Shown: piece after piece, positions 36,195 through 47,734 of the stretch | Position numbering within the stretch: position 1 is the stretch's first letter | How the letters are laid out: every line of letters begins with the position of its first letter | NCBI GenBank assembly: GCA_032629725.1 | Contig: JAFEVB010000020.1 | Coordinates: 704,501-768,500 of the forward strand | Reading direction: 5' to 3' | Source: Gremmenia infestans | Lineage: Eukaryota; Ascomycota; Leotiomycetes; Helotiales; Hamatocanthoscyphaceae | Length of the DNA stretch: 64,000 bases | Program-made: the position numbers and the translations under genes | Notes under the pieces: generated by a model | Told to the model about the DNA's origin: nothing | The model's input: the letters and a program-made list of their open reading frames with translations, nothing else | Database searches by the model: none

Positions 36195-37102
36195 ATGAAG
36201 GCCTCAATCATCACTCTTGCTCTCTCCGCGGCTCTTGCCACCGCCCAGAACACCACGGTCCCATACACGACCTCCACCATCACCCAGAGCAAGGTCTACA
36301 CTGTTACGTAAGAGCCTCATCCCCAGGAATGATCCAGTTCCCCGCACAATACTGACCAGTATCTAGATCTTGCGCTGCCACTGTCACCAACTGCCCAGCC
36401 CTGATTGGCAAGGTCACCACTGAGATATCAGTCACCACCACCTACTGCCCAGTGACCGGTGCTTCCAGCACCCCAATTGTCCTGCCTCCCCCAGTCACCG
36501 CTGCCTCCTCTTCCAGCACCCCAGTCTCCACCGGTACCATCACCAAGACCAAGACCTACACCATCAGCTCGTGCGCACCAACTGTCACCAACTGCCCATA
36601 CGGATCCACCACCACCTCCACCTACCTGACCGTTGTTACATCCCCAGCCAGCTCCGCAGTGGTTGTCGTTTCATCCTCTGCTAAGGTCGCTTCATCTGTC
36701 CCAGCCACTGGCTCAGTCACCGGTGGTGCTTCCGTCCCAGCCAAGTCAGCCTCATCAGCCTCATCAGTTGTTGTCTCCGTCCCAGTGACCACCCTCTCCC
36801 CACCTGTCAGCACGGCCCCAGCTTCCGCCCCAGCCACGCTCCCAGTCACCTCCGTTGTCACCATCTCCACCTGCGTACCAACTGTCATCACCTCCGTGGT
36901 GACCGTCTACCCCTCCTCCGCCGCCACCGGCGCAACCACTGTTGTCTCCTCCAAGAAGACCTACGGAACTGCTGCCCCATCGGCCCCAGTCACCTACACC
37001 CCATCCACCAACAACACCATCGTTCCCTTCACCGGCGCTGCTTCAGCCCAGAAGGCCGGTGGTCTGTTGATGGCCGTCGGTCTCGCTGCTTTCCTCTTGT
37101 AA
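36195..37102 (+). CDS. Ser/Thr-rich GPI-anchored cell-wall protein
   Basis: Two exons, 36195-36307 and 36367-37102, 282 residues. A signal peptide (MKASIITLALSAALATAQ) is followed by a Thr/Ser/Val-rich, low-charge body with repeated cysteine motifs (SCAATVTNCP, SCAPTVTNCP, STCVPTVITS). The C terminus has a small-residue omega-site region (FTGAAS) and a hydrophobic tail (GGLLMAVGLAAFLL), the pattern for GPI attachment. The body should be heavily O-glycosylated. Likely a wall structural or adhesion protein. Codon use is strongly biased to C-ending codons, and the 5' region is pyrimidine-rich; both suggest high expression. Confidence 0.9.
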
Positions 37103-38082
37103 ATGTGACATACCTTACTTATTGTACAGATGACATGCTAGCATTATATGCGGATCGGAGTGAAGGAAAAGGGGGGTTCAGAAGGAATGGAGAATGGGGG
37201 ATGGGTTTGGAAAGGATAAAATGGATTTTAACTACACGTACTGAATAATTCTAACTTCTTAACGCGACTATGAGGTACTCGTCGTGACTTCAAGCAATAA
37301 ATATACGATCTCAATAATCCTCTGCTTCTACTGTGACTTTTCTGATTCCTTGATTTGAAACATCCCACCAGACCCATTTCCACCCAAGCTTTTGTAAAGA
37401 TGCTGAAAATAACATTCTCTTGATGTCCAGTCCTCTCTTATCTCGACCCTTCCGATTTCTCGATTTGACATATATCCTCGATACCTTCATCCATCCCACA
37501 CTCGCCCAAACAACTACTACCCCCACCCTCGCAGCACCGACTTACGGCAACGGTAGCCAGCGTCCTTGGGTAGCCATCCCATCCCATCCCTTCACATCAC
37601 ATCTCTTACCGGATCAGACCATGCGTGCCTAGACCTGAAAGGAAGAGCGAGCTCGCACCAGATTAGATAGACTACTTACTGTCTTGTCTTGTCTCCAAAC
37701 ATCCATCCACTTGCTTCAGTCTCTTATCAGCTCAAGATAAGACATGACATGCAAGACATTTATTTATCTATTTCCTTAATATTCATTCACCATCCGAACA
37801 GATAGATCTCTTTGCACCTCACTCTCCCTCCCTTTGGATTTTCAATTTCGTCCTTATGTCTCCCACTCATTACCATACGTCTTGATCTCTCCTCCCCTAT
37901 ACATGTCCAAAGGATAGTATACACAGAACTTCTAGATAGATGGAATTGCTCCTTTCGGTTGGTTGGTTGTTTATTTGTTTGTTTGTGTTCAACGAGGACT
38001 GGGAAATCTGGTTGTCGATGAATTATAGATAGTTGCGTTAGTGGAATGATGGGATGATAATGATATCAGAGTATTCTAGTAC

Positions 38083-38111
38083 AGAGATAGATAGATAGAT
38101 AGATAGATAGA
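38083..38111. repeat. (GATA)n microsatellite
   Basis: Seven copies of gata. Confidence 0.9.
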
Positions 38112-38392
38112 ACACACGGAGCGTACTCGTATATATACACATTACTTGGTTTGAGACAGACACTGTAGATGACTTTCGAATCGATGCGGTGCTAGAGCGC
38201 GCATCTGCTTATATATATGATAAAGAAAGAACCTCGTAGATAAACCTTGGCTACAACATGCAGCTACTGCTGCAAATGACATGTCATGTCACATCTTTTA
38301 TTACTGCCGTTTAGGATCATTTGCTTGCTTGCTTGTTTTATATTTCTTCTAATCCCTAATAATGTTTTCTGTAAATAGAGATAGATGAATAG

Positions 38393-38412
38393 ATATGATA
38401 TGATATGATATG
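38393..38412. repeat. (TGATA)n pentanucleotide repeat
   Basis: Three to four copies of tgata. Confidence 0.85.
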
Positions 38413-38616
38413 AATCCTTAGATATATAATCCATCTCATCCAAGATAGAACTTTGATCCTACCTCCTCTCCAAGCCCCTACTTTGTGATGATAGCTAGCA
38501 AGGGCTACAATGGAGCTCGAGATAGACTATGAATTATAACCTACTCTACTAGTTTAAATATTAAATTGATGCCACCAGAGAAAAGACCAAGTCATGCATG
38601 CTACTATAGCATATTC

Positions 38617-38638
38617 TATATATATATATATATATATA
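38617..38638. repeat. (TA)n microsatellite
   Basis: About eleven TA units. Confidence 0.9.
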
Positions 38639-39478
38639 CATCGTTATCCTTATTAACCCGCCTATATACACAAGTCAGTCATCTGTTAATCATTGTACGT
38701 ATCGCCCTATCCAGAAGCTTTTCCTTCTTTCTTCTTTCCCTCTATTATACTTAATAGCTAAGGATAGATATAAAAGCCACCCATCAGCTGAGCCAGTAGA
38801 GAACCTCCCCCCCCAAGTAAAAAACACACATATCAGTTACCCACGAAAAAACCTACAACATACCAAATATAGCATAGGACTTCGCTTCTACCACACACAC
38901 CTAAAAGCGTTCCTACGAACGACGGACAGCACCACAATATTTTGCAATAACAGGACAGGAAATGAAAGCTTGGGATTTTACTTTTACTTTTTTCTGTCAA
39001 GAGCAAGAATAACTGCTGTTGAGAAGGAAATAAAAGACGGTTGGTTTATACTATGATATATGTATACTATGGTTACGAATAGTGTCCCTTTGAGAAAAAT
39101 AAAAGAAAAGAAGTATAAACAACGTTTTGTTTATATATTGGATTTCACATGAGCTGGGATGATAGGAATGCCGGGTTTAATGGCAAGATGGTGGATTCCA
39201 TGGGAATTGGGTGAATACTGTTCGCCTTTCTCTCCGTGAGAGTTTATTAGGTGAGACATGAGGTTCAGGTACATGAAGAAATGCTAGTGTTTATGCAGGT
39301 AGTACAAGAACGCTAAAGCAAGGAAGGAATGTAAGACAAGGATAAATAAATGGACTTTCCTTCTACTACAAGAAGCCGAGCCAAGCCAAGGCGAGTAGAT
39401 CATACTTATACACTCTATCTACATACAGTACAACCCCATCCCATCTACCCAGTCCAGTCCACGGCATATACCCCCACC

Positions 39479-41504
39479 TTACGTATTCCCCTCAGCAATC
39501 CTCCAGGCCCTCAACGGCAACGCCTGCAACTTGAGAGCCGCCGGTTTAATGAAGCCCCAAAACGTCACGACGCCAATAAGCACACATACAATATTCATAA
39601 CATAGTATCCATCCCGGCTCACATCGCAGATTCCCCCGCCTTGTATACACCGGTCTTTCTCTGCGGACAGGGAGCAGCTGAATGGGGAGGTAACGAGGGG
39701 CCCGTGGAGGCCGGCGGCAAGTTTGTAGTCCGTGGGTGGGGGAAGGCAGGTGGCGACTGTAAAGAGATCCACGAGTTTCAGGACGAAGAAACGGGGGAAT
39801 GTACCGCCGAGGTTAGATACGCTGTATAAATACGATCATTAGCTCAGCTCAAACGAAATTTAATAGGGGGAAGGGAACATACGTAGCAAGCAAAGTCATA
39901 TAAGTGCCCCCAATAACCGGATCCGCAATCCTAGCATGGAAAGCAGAGATGGCGACAAACATGACCGTGTTCGTAAACGTAGAAAAGATATGCTCAGCGA
40001 TAACGACAAGCAGGTACCACGTATCAACGCCGTTGGCTGGGAAGATAATCACAGTGATTTGAGCAATAACAGCAGCTACCAGACGGCCTACAAAACCCCA
40101 ACACCACAGCCGCATAGGCGTATAAGTAGTTGACCATTTCCCCGCATAATACCCTAACCCAATCTCAAAAGGGAAATCGATGAGCACTGTCAAGGCGAGA
40201 TCTTCCTGGCTGAATCCTTTATCGATGAGCTTCAGATTGGTAACAGCATCGTTGGCTTGGAAGCCGATTTTAGCAATTAGGTGGATGATGATTATGGTCT
40301 GGATGTTCTTGAGTTTCAACACACCCCACATCACTTTATACACATCCCAAATGCCGTCCTCATTCTTAGTTTTCTCTTCTTTCTTCAGAACTGCGAGCCC
40401 GAGAGTGACGATTATGTATGCCCAGCCCCAAAACGTGAGATAGCCTCCAAGCGTCATGACGCCTTCGTCGAGTGGTATCTTGCGGAACCATTTATTGGCA
40501 AAATCTGGGGAGTTGAAGGCGAGAAAGACGGTGTATGACATAAATTGTCCGGCTGTGAGGCCAACCGTTTGCGCGGTTGATGCATAAGATATGTTTCCGG
40601 GAGTTAAGAGAGTTAATGCCCACCCATCCACTGCGATATCTTGCGTCGCACACATGAAAACTAGGAAGAACCACCAGCCTGTAAAGCCCCAGATTCCAGA
40701 CCCGTCGTCTGCGCCCGCTGTAACCATCATACCCTTCACTCTTGAGCCAAGCCATAACATCCCGATTCCGGAGAGCATTTGAATAGGCATGATCCAACTC
40801 TTTCTCCGCCCAAGCCGCGGCGTCCATATCGCGTCTACAATGGGACTCCATAACAGCTTCAAGGAGTACGGGTACGAAGCCAAACTGAACACACCCAGCG
40901 CACTATATGACAGATTTCTTCCTTTCAATAAGAATGGAACTGAACCGGTCGCGAGCCCCATCGGCACACCTTGCAAGAAGTATAGCAAGACCAGCAGTCC
41001 AAAATTCCTCCTATCCTGCATAGGCAGTTGGAAAAAGCCATGGTTGTTTATAGTCGGTGTTCGCGGCACATGGTCATCCAACGTAAACGACTCGCGCGTC
41101 ATAAGATTCGCAGTAACGGCATTCGAGTCCAGAGAGGCGTTTTTGCGCCGGTATTCGACATTATTATTCATGCTGCCGTTTGTGTGACCGTTTTCCCCTG
41201 CGCTAGAGGTAGAGCCCTTTGGCACCAACAGGGGTTTCGGGCGGCGCGATTTGGGCGGCATAGAATTATCGTCTGCGTCTTCTGAGTCTTCTGAGAAGTA
41301 TTCGGGTGCGAGGAGGTGTTTGGAGTCTTCGGGGAGCTCTTTAATCTCAGTGTTTCTCTTGTGCCGTTGTCCGGATGGCGAAAGGGTGTCTAGTTCTTGG
41401 GAGCGCGGGAACTGCGCGTCGTGGTGAGAAGGAAGGTTATGTTGATGTAAAGGAGAGTGGAGAGATGTAAGTGAGGGCAATGTATCGTCCAGAGGGGTAG
41501 GCAT
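39479..41504 (-). CDS. Acetyl-CoA transporter, SLC33A1/AT-1 family
   Basis: Two exons, 41504-39883 and 39821-39479, 654 residues. The N-terminal 160 residues are hydrophilic and Ser/Pro-rich. Then about twelve membrane segments follow, starting at FGLLVLLYFLQGVPMGLATG. Family hallmarks include LLWSPIVDAIW, LGRRKSWI, TQDIAVDGWALTLL and the loop ending in GYYVMNIVCVLIG. In animals the family imports acetyl-CoA into the ER lumen for protein and lipid acetylation; the same site is inferred here. The intron interrupts LAT/VSNLGGTF. The gene is divergent from CENP-O with a 520-bp shared promoter. Confidence 0.93.
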
Positions 41505-42024
41505 CCATGTGATTATGTGTTGGAGTCGAGCTTTAGAGGACTCGCTGGCCTCTAAAGTTGAGCAGCCACACGAAGGAAGGACTAGGGATTTGTGCCACTA
41601 CTCGACTGGCGTCGGCGGGGAGAAGCTAGTTGATGGATGGAACGTGTCCTTTTTCAATGAGGGGAATAACAACAGAATAGTTGCAGAATTGAAGATAAAG
41701 GGTTAATTCACGAAAGACGGATGTGGAAAAGATGAAGCCATACAGAAAGACAAAGACACAATGGATATGACAACCACTCTCGACTCGAAAGTGAGACAAC
41801 TTGCTCCCCCTTATCTGTTTTGGCTTGCTTTCAGTCAAGCGTGGCGTGGAGCCTCAAGCTCAAGCCTCCCCGCCGTAGCACGTGACGGCCTGCAAAAGAT
41901 GCGCGTCACGTCTGCAGTGTTGATTTCGCAACTTCTTTATTTTACAATTCAACAATTCATTCTATTCACAATAAACTATCTGCATAACTCATTGAGTATC
42001 TCCAATCAAGCAATCGTATTCCTC
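41505..42024. promoter_or_regulatory. Divergent promoter, SLC33 gene / CENP-O
   Basis: 520 bp between two start codons facing away from each other. A CACGTG palindrome (E-box) lies at 41879-41884, about 140 bp upstream of the CENP-O ATG, close to a second CACGTC-type half. Function is inferred only from position. Confidence 0.45.
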
Positions 42025-43011
42025 ATGAGAGACTCAATAGATGACTTCGTCCCCACAGACGACGTCGGCCTCCAACTCGACGCCGAAATATCGACCCTTC
42101 AATCTCAAAGTAAACATGCATCCTCATCCCCAGTACCATCATGTAATTAACACCCCTCAGTATCTGTCCTCAAAGCCCAACGTTCTATCCAGACATCAGC
42201 AATCCTCACATCGCGCTCTGCCCGCGCAACCCTCGTCCGCCTCCGCTCCTCCCAGAAACCCAAACCCGAACCTACCTCAAGTTCCACATCCACCCTCCCA
42301 AGCGACACAGACCCGCTCCTCACCACCACCAAAACGCAGCTCCAGCACAAGCAAGAAAACCTCTACCGGATATGCGGAACCATCACCACCTTCCGAATCC
42401 GCGATCCAGATCCCTACGCCGTGGACAGCGGGAACGTGTTAGGGATCCGTATCGACGTGTCCAGTAACGGGAAGTTTATGAGGCCTTATTACGTTATGCT
42501 GAACAAGCCTTTTGCCGGTTCGGAACTGTTAAAGGTTCATAGACATACAGTTCCGCCTTGTATACCCCTCGGTGTCCTCGCGGAGAACTATTTGCCGACT
42601 GGAAAAGGAGCCACGAGTATATCTAGTAATGGGGGGAAGAAAGCGCCTGGTGCGAAGACGCAGGATTTACGAAGGTTTGTGAGGGCGTTGAGGAAAGAGG
42701 TCGTGGGGTATCATAACCGTATCTCTATTATCAAGGGATTGAGGAGAGAGTTCAGACTCGACGAGAAAGAGAGTAAGAAAGGGAAGGGGCGGGAGAAGGT
42801 CATCTCTGATATCAGTGCTGCGGATGCGGAAGCGAGACAGGTTAGGATTGAGTGGGTTGATGGGAGGATTGGAAGGTATCTTGTTGATGAAGGGGGGAGT
42901 GTGGTGAAGGCTGTTGTCATGGGGGAGCAGGGGAGGGATGGGGAGGTTGAGAGGGTGTTGGTTGGGGAAATGGCAGGTGTTGGAGAGAGATTAAGGGAGG
43001 TGATTTATTAA
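42025..43011 (+). CDS. MCM21: CENP-O / Mcm21 inner-kinetochore subunit
   Basis: Two exons, 42025-42109 and 42161-43011, 311 residues. The N terminus is a short coiled coil (LQLDAEISTLQSQISVLKAQ). The conserved core begins at KQENLYRICGTITTFRIRDPD and continues through VLGIRIDV, PYYVMLNKPF, the family signature VHRHTVPPCIPL and RRFVRALRKEVVGYHNRI. The protein is a subunit of the COMA/CENP-OPQU complex that binds inner centromere chromatin. The C-terminal 60 residues contain a Lys/Glu/Gly-rich linker (KKGKGREKV). Convergent with the F-box-like gene. Confidence 0.94.
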
Positions 43012-44116
43012 TGTTGTTATGGTATGTGTATGAGATGGGATGAAATGGAATCTTTGGAGTTCGGTGTATGGATGGTAGATACCCTCTTGAACGAATTGGT
43101 GGTTGTAAGACTTAGCTTTGCTGCTAATGGAAACACATTTGCCTAACACCTTCCCCGTCGATCTTATTATATATCTGCTTTACCGTTGATGTTTGTTTTC
43201 TAGCGCTTGCGCTAGCCGTAAGGGGTGCTTATGCCACCAGGAGCAGGACCCTATTATATTGAATCATAGGGAAGCCAGGAATCGAACCTAGCCTACAAGC
43301 CACCCTCCAGGGAGTTATTTCGAGCATTCTGATTGCAGGCCCTCCCTTTCAGTTCCAGGGAGAAAGGGGTTGATCCCTTAATATCCATCTAATACTCGAT
43401 AAATCAACTCCTGGATCAGATCCGAGAGTGTTGTATCAATGGCTGCGACAGGCAGTAACGTTCCGGTTTTTGGTATATATCGCTCAATCTTCAAAGCCCC
43501 AGTTGCAAGTTCTCCCGGTATATGAGCAAATTATTAGTGTCGGGGAGCGGTAGAGTTTTCGGTGTCGGTTCTTGCGCATCCATGCTGAGAGCGGCGTGGA
43601 GCAAAGACGCGGGATATCCCTCGTCGTATGTGATGGCCAAGGTGTCGAGACGACAATCCATGGGTTGGAACGGGCCGAGGAGGGCGACGATGAATTAGGA
43701 GGGTACTTTATGTTGGCAAGTTATGTATTATTTGAATCTGGTTAGTTTTCCTTGCGCTGCAAGATCATCAATATTGAATTAATCGTCATGGTTGTCATGC
43801 AGGTGGTTCCTGTTGCTAAGCGAGGTAAAAGGGGGTAACGCAGACGCAATGGTATCTAATGTTGAGGGTCCCACTTACCAATTACTTTTGTTTCCCTGAG
43901 GACCGGTGCACGAATGCAGATTCATATTTATACTTTGTGGGGTACGATTTGGTATCGTGATATGCCTTGTGTGGACAACAATAAACCTTTCCCACTTTTA
44001 TTGATTGTTTCCAAGTTTCTGTACGGACTTTCTTCAATTGCAATTTCTCTTTCTTTCCTGTCTAATTTTCAAGGGGCGTTCCGAGTACAAACAATGCAAG
44101 ACCAAAGACGAATACG
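43012..44116. other. Convergent spacer with a protein-like remnant
   Basis: 1.1 kb between CENP-O and the F-box-like gene. Contains a 16-bp inverted repeat (CTAGCGC-TT-GCGCTAG, 43200-43215) and the short frame described at 43491-43661. Confidence 0.5.
43491..43661 (-). other. Short protein-like frame (56 codons)
   Basis: A frame starting at the Met at 43661 reads like protein (DCRLDTLAITYDEGYPASLL). The same frame is open a little further upstream (FIVALLGPFQP) before a TAA. I cannot place it in a family. It may be an exon of an unrecognised gene or a relic. Confidence 0.28.
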
Positions 44117-46000
44117 TCAACACGCAAGATAATAGGAACCGGTATCCGTCATCATAGAATCCTGGAGTTCTGTGTCGTCGGCTACAATACCAGGCTTTGG
44201 CCCCAGGAATTCATCTTCGGCATACGGACTTTGTTCCATCCAGATTGGTACCGACTCTTCCTCCTGGGAAGTAATTCTATCACTTTTCTTCACAGCTGGC
44301 AATCCTTCGTCGCAATTTATTGTTCCATCTTCCATGATTATTCTTGCCCAGAATCCTCCAGAAAACTCCAGAAAGTCAAAGTCTATATTTGTGCTGCGGA
44401 GCCAGTACCATGTTTGCAAAGCAATACAATTTGTGAATATAGCCTTCGCTCTCGTATTAATCTCCCTGGTACATCTGTATATGTGCAGACCGGCTGTTCT
44501 TCCAAGAAGGGAATTTCGAAGATAAGATGCTGCGTCGTTGCAGTCTGCGGTGCCTCGAACAATGACTTGATAAACCCTCATACCCTCTTCACTGAACTCA
44601 GCTTTGGCTTCAAGCGTTTTTGGCTGACCGGAGGTATGACGTATTGTCCAATTGACATCGAATTTTCTCTCTTTCGCCTCTGCTAGAGTCACAGAGGTAT
44701 CGAAACTCGTTGGGTCCGACAATTGCCGCAGCCGGCACTCTTCATCCAAATTAGCCTCCAACCAAAGCCTCTCCTGATCAATTGTCAGCGTCAATCTCTG
44801 CAACTGCAAGCCCCTGAACTCGAGCGTGCGGAGAGTGCAATATTGCCAACTCTGATAGAGGTTTAGGATGAAGTCTGGAGGTACTGGCCTCGCGAGCCCC
44901 TTTGAAGCCAATTCGTCAGAATCACGATCATCGCGTTGAAGGATTATCTTCTTGATCAACACATGTCGTCCAATGACATCGGCCTGATGATACCCTAGAG
45001 GCAGGAGAGACCGAAGCGGGAAAGAAATAAATGCTGCGATCAAGGAATAATTTAGGCGCTTTGGGTTTGAAGATCTATCGTAATCACAAGTGAAGCAAAA
45101 CGTGTTTTCACCGTAAAGAATTGGCATTCCTATCTCGTGCATCCGCTTACACGTTGCGAGGATATTAGGCCTTAGGAACATTCGAAAGTCGGCAGATGGC
45201 CCTCTTCTGTGCTTGAACGGTAGCCACGGATTTGCGATAGGGCCAGGAGCGACAAGAACAAAACTCAAGAAGTATACAAGGATATCCATTGGTAGATGCC
45301 GTAGGGTGCGGAGGTCTTCTAAAGGCTCTCGATTCCCAGTTATTTCTTCTCTCATAGGATGAGCATTGAGGGAGGGCAACATATTGATATGGTGCACTTT
45401 AGGAATGACAACATTGGCAAGAAAGCTGTCCTGTGATGGGTTGACGGGTCCTAAGAGATCATCCCACCTTTCTGATTGAGTATTGTCTGTTTTGAAAACC
45501 TCGTCTAGGCTGCCGGGCATCGAGTCTGTATCGCTCATTTCTGGATCCTCTTCCGGGCTGCCGGGTCTCGAGTGAGTATCTTCCATTTTTGAGGGACTAT
45601 ACTCCATCTCCATCTTCATGAAAATGTCTTCCGTATTCGAGAGAGTATCGCTCATTTCTGAATCCCCGTCGCGGGTGAATCCATCTGAAATATCGAGTGT
45701 CGAGAAAGGATGTCGCGTTTCCAATGAAATGTCGTCCATTTGTGAGTTTTCATCATGGGTAGATTCATCTTGAATACCAGGTCTCCTGAAAAAGGAGGTT
45801 TCCTAGAAAGGACCGTTAATCTCAAAGTCTTCTTCGGCGGGAGGTCCTTCTGGAGACGTGGGTACCGAGAAAGTATCTCCCATTTCAAAGCGCAGACTCT
45901 CCATATCTAGTTTCTCGTCCCACCCTAATGCAACCTGGCCACCGAGTAACCAACAATTCCTGTCTTTCTTCTCCAGAATGTCTCGATGTATAGACGGCAT
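44117..46000 (-). CDS. F-box-like hypothetical protein; N-terminal extension cut by TAG
   Basis: The main frame, 45739-44117 (540 residues), contains an F-box-like region about residues 145-215: LRHLPMDILVYFLSF, then LRPNILATCKRMHEIGMPILYGENTF, a signature of fungal F-box/LRR-like proteins. A beta-rich C-terminal half follows. The same frame is open from 46000 (Met) with one TAG at 45805-45803, and a further 66 codons without Met lie upstream to about 46199. The acidic N terminus has a degenerate repeat of about 24 residues (SRPGSPEEDPEMSDTDS, SMPGSLDE, SVPTSPEGPPAEE) that continues on both sides of the TAG, so the upstream part was probably coding. A 63-nt GTACCC..TTTCTAG phase-0 intron could remove the stop. 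I am confident only of 45739-44117. Confidence 0.66.
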
Positions 46001-46639
46001 AGCTTGGGCTACCGAAGTATAGCTATCACTCTCTTGCTTCCTGTCGTCTGAAGGACCGCTACCATGCTGTGAATTCTCGCCGTCTATGTCCTGGTAAGTG
46101 CTGTCCTCGGAATGGTTTGTGAATCTCTCACTATTATACTTGTAATAATAATGGTGCCTTGCCCCTTGTAAACTCGTGGAGCGACCAGCAGGCTTCTAGG
46201 AGAAGACATTTGCTCCAAGAATTAGGGCGACGGACACATTTGGGAGGAAGTACCGCGCATGAATTCTAATGGCCGGTCCTTCCTTCTTCGCTAAATTTAT
46301 GAAGGAGGTGCAACTGAGCTGGCCTCGGCATTTTTAGTGGAGATCAGCGCCAGGCCCTACCCCTATAGCCGGCAAGACTGTAGTACAATCTCGATCGAAT
46401 GGGTGCTTTGGAATAAAACTGCTGGAAAGAGAAGAGGAAGAAGAGATTTTCTATGTGGAGCGATCTGGATTCGTTTTTGTGTGTATTGAGACGACCCAAG
46501 AGTTACGCTGGCCAGGTGGAGTAGTGGAATACCATACATTTAAAACTTTGGTCTGCTCCCTACTGGTTATCTGTTTGACCTGTTTCATTCATCATTCATT
46601 ACCTACATTTACTATTACACCAACTCAGCATACTCCCAC
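46001..46639. other. Intergenic
   Basis: Apart from the possible upstream extension of the F-box-like frame to about 46199, no gene is seen. Confidence 0.5.
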
Positions 46640-47734
46640 TCAACCATCAAAAATTACCTCCGGCCACTTCGCACTCGGCCCGTCAAACAATTCCCCCTTC
46701 CCCCCTTTGAACCACAAATCAAAGAAATCAACCACATACGCACTCTCCAACTCAAACATATATGTCCCGTTGAGAAGCCCATCATTCGCTGGATACCCAT
46801 CGGGCCTCAACTCCTGCAGCAGGAACACGTTATCAGAATAATGATGATGCATCGTCTGATTAACCCTCAATGCATGTTTCCACCCGGCCAAACTCTCCCA
46901 GAACGTCGTCCAGCTCGTGTCAAATTCATAGATGCCGTGTCCTGCTGATGCGAGCATGAGGAAGGGGGAAGTGAGGTTGTAGGTTTCGGCAGGTGGCGGG
47001 ACGGAGCCGTCCATGTTTATGCCGGCAATGAAGCGTGTGTCGTTTGCCATTACTTGGGATGCAGTGGCGCCGCCGAGGGAGTGGCCTAGCACTCCTACTT
47101 TGGATGTATCGAAGGGAATTTTGAGGCCCGGAATGGTCTTGTGTGCGTTTTCTTCGAGGTGGTCCAGGATGAAAAGTATGTCTGACGCGCGTTTGAGCAT
47201 GAAGGGCGCGTAGGCTTCCAGGGACTGGGAGTCGTCCTCTACGTACGAGGCGGTGCGGCCGTCGGGGTAGACGGTGAAGTCTGTGTCGTTGGGATGGTCC
47301 ATACTAACTACTATGTAGCCATTTGAGGCAATGTCTTGGGCGGCTCCGTTGTAGAGGAGTCTGGAGTTCCCATAGCCCGGGGAGAAGAATAGGACGGGGT
47401 AGTAAGAGTTGTCTATTGGGGGTGAGTCGTAGGCGCGCTGGACCATGGTTGCATCTGAGCCATTAGGAACTCCAAACCAGCCATCTGCCCAAGTGGCGAA
47501 GACGGGGGAGAAGTCGGGTGCGAGGGTGGAGTTTTTGCATTGTTCTTCAGAAGAGGGATAGTAAATTGATACCATGAGATCCCGGACTGGGTCCATCGAT
47601 GTATTGTTCAACTCATAAGATACTACGCCAATTGGTAAAGATCCTGTCAACGTGGGTGGAATGAAGATGCTATGACTAAGTGCAGCTAATCCAAGGAGGA
47701 TGAGCGAAATGTGAAATTGAGCCATTAGAGACAT
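46640..47734 (-). CDS. Secreted PAF-acetylhydrolase-like esterase
   Basis: Intronless, 364 residues. A signal peptide at 1-22 (LILLGLAALSHS core) is followed by an alpha/beta-hydrolase of the plasma PAF-acetylhydrolase type: oxyanion-side FFSPGYGNSRLLY, nucleophile elbow VGVLGHSLGGATA, a downstream Asp in GINMDGS and a His candidate in MHHHYSD. Several N-glycosylation sites (NNTS, NGSD, NDT, NLTS, NQT, NGT) support secretion. It probably hydrolyses short acyl groups from phospholipids or other esters outside the cell. Divergent from the dehydrogenase gene. Confidence 0.87.
   Translation of the reverse strand: MSLMAQFHISLILLGLAALSHSIFIPPTLTGSLPIGVVSYELNNTSMDPVRDLMVSIYYPSSEEQCKNSTLAPDFSPVFATWADGWFGVPNGSDATMVQRAYDSPPIDNSYYPVLFFSPGYGNSRLLYNGAAQDIASNGYIVVSMDHPNDTDFTVYPDGRTASYVEDDSQSLEAYAPFMLKRASDILFILDHLEENAHKTIPGLKIPFDTSKVGVLGHSLGGATASQVMANDTRFIAGINMDGSVPPPAETYNLTSPFLMLASAGHGIYEFDTSWTTFWESLAGWKHALRVNQTMHHHYSDNVFLLQELRPDGYPANDGLLNGTYMFELESAYVVDFFDLWFKGGKGELFDGPSAKWPEVIFDG

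Larger units (their letters stand above)
37103..39478. other. 2.4 kb spacer with microsatellites
   Basis: No supported gene. Contains GATA, TGATA and TA tracts (listed). Confidence 0.5.

Noticed and set aside
39350..39829. 159-codon frame on the plus strand
   Set aside because: Overlaps the last exon of the acetyl-CoA transporter on the other strand and has no motif.
43263..43340. tRNA-like segment on the minus strand (T-arm-like GGTTCGATTCC with a partial acceptor pairing)
   Set aside because: The T arm fits, but position 8 is not U, the D loop lacks GG and no proper anticodon arm forms. At best a tRNA relic.
33690..45805. Programmed stop-codon readthrough as the common cause of the two in-frame TAG codons
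   Set aside because: Both can be explained by 3n introns ending in CTAG; the downstream GAA context is not a known readthrough signal.
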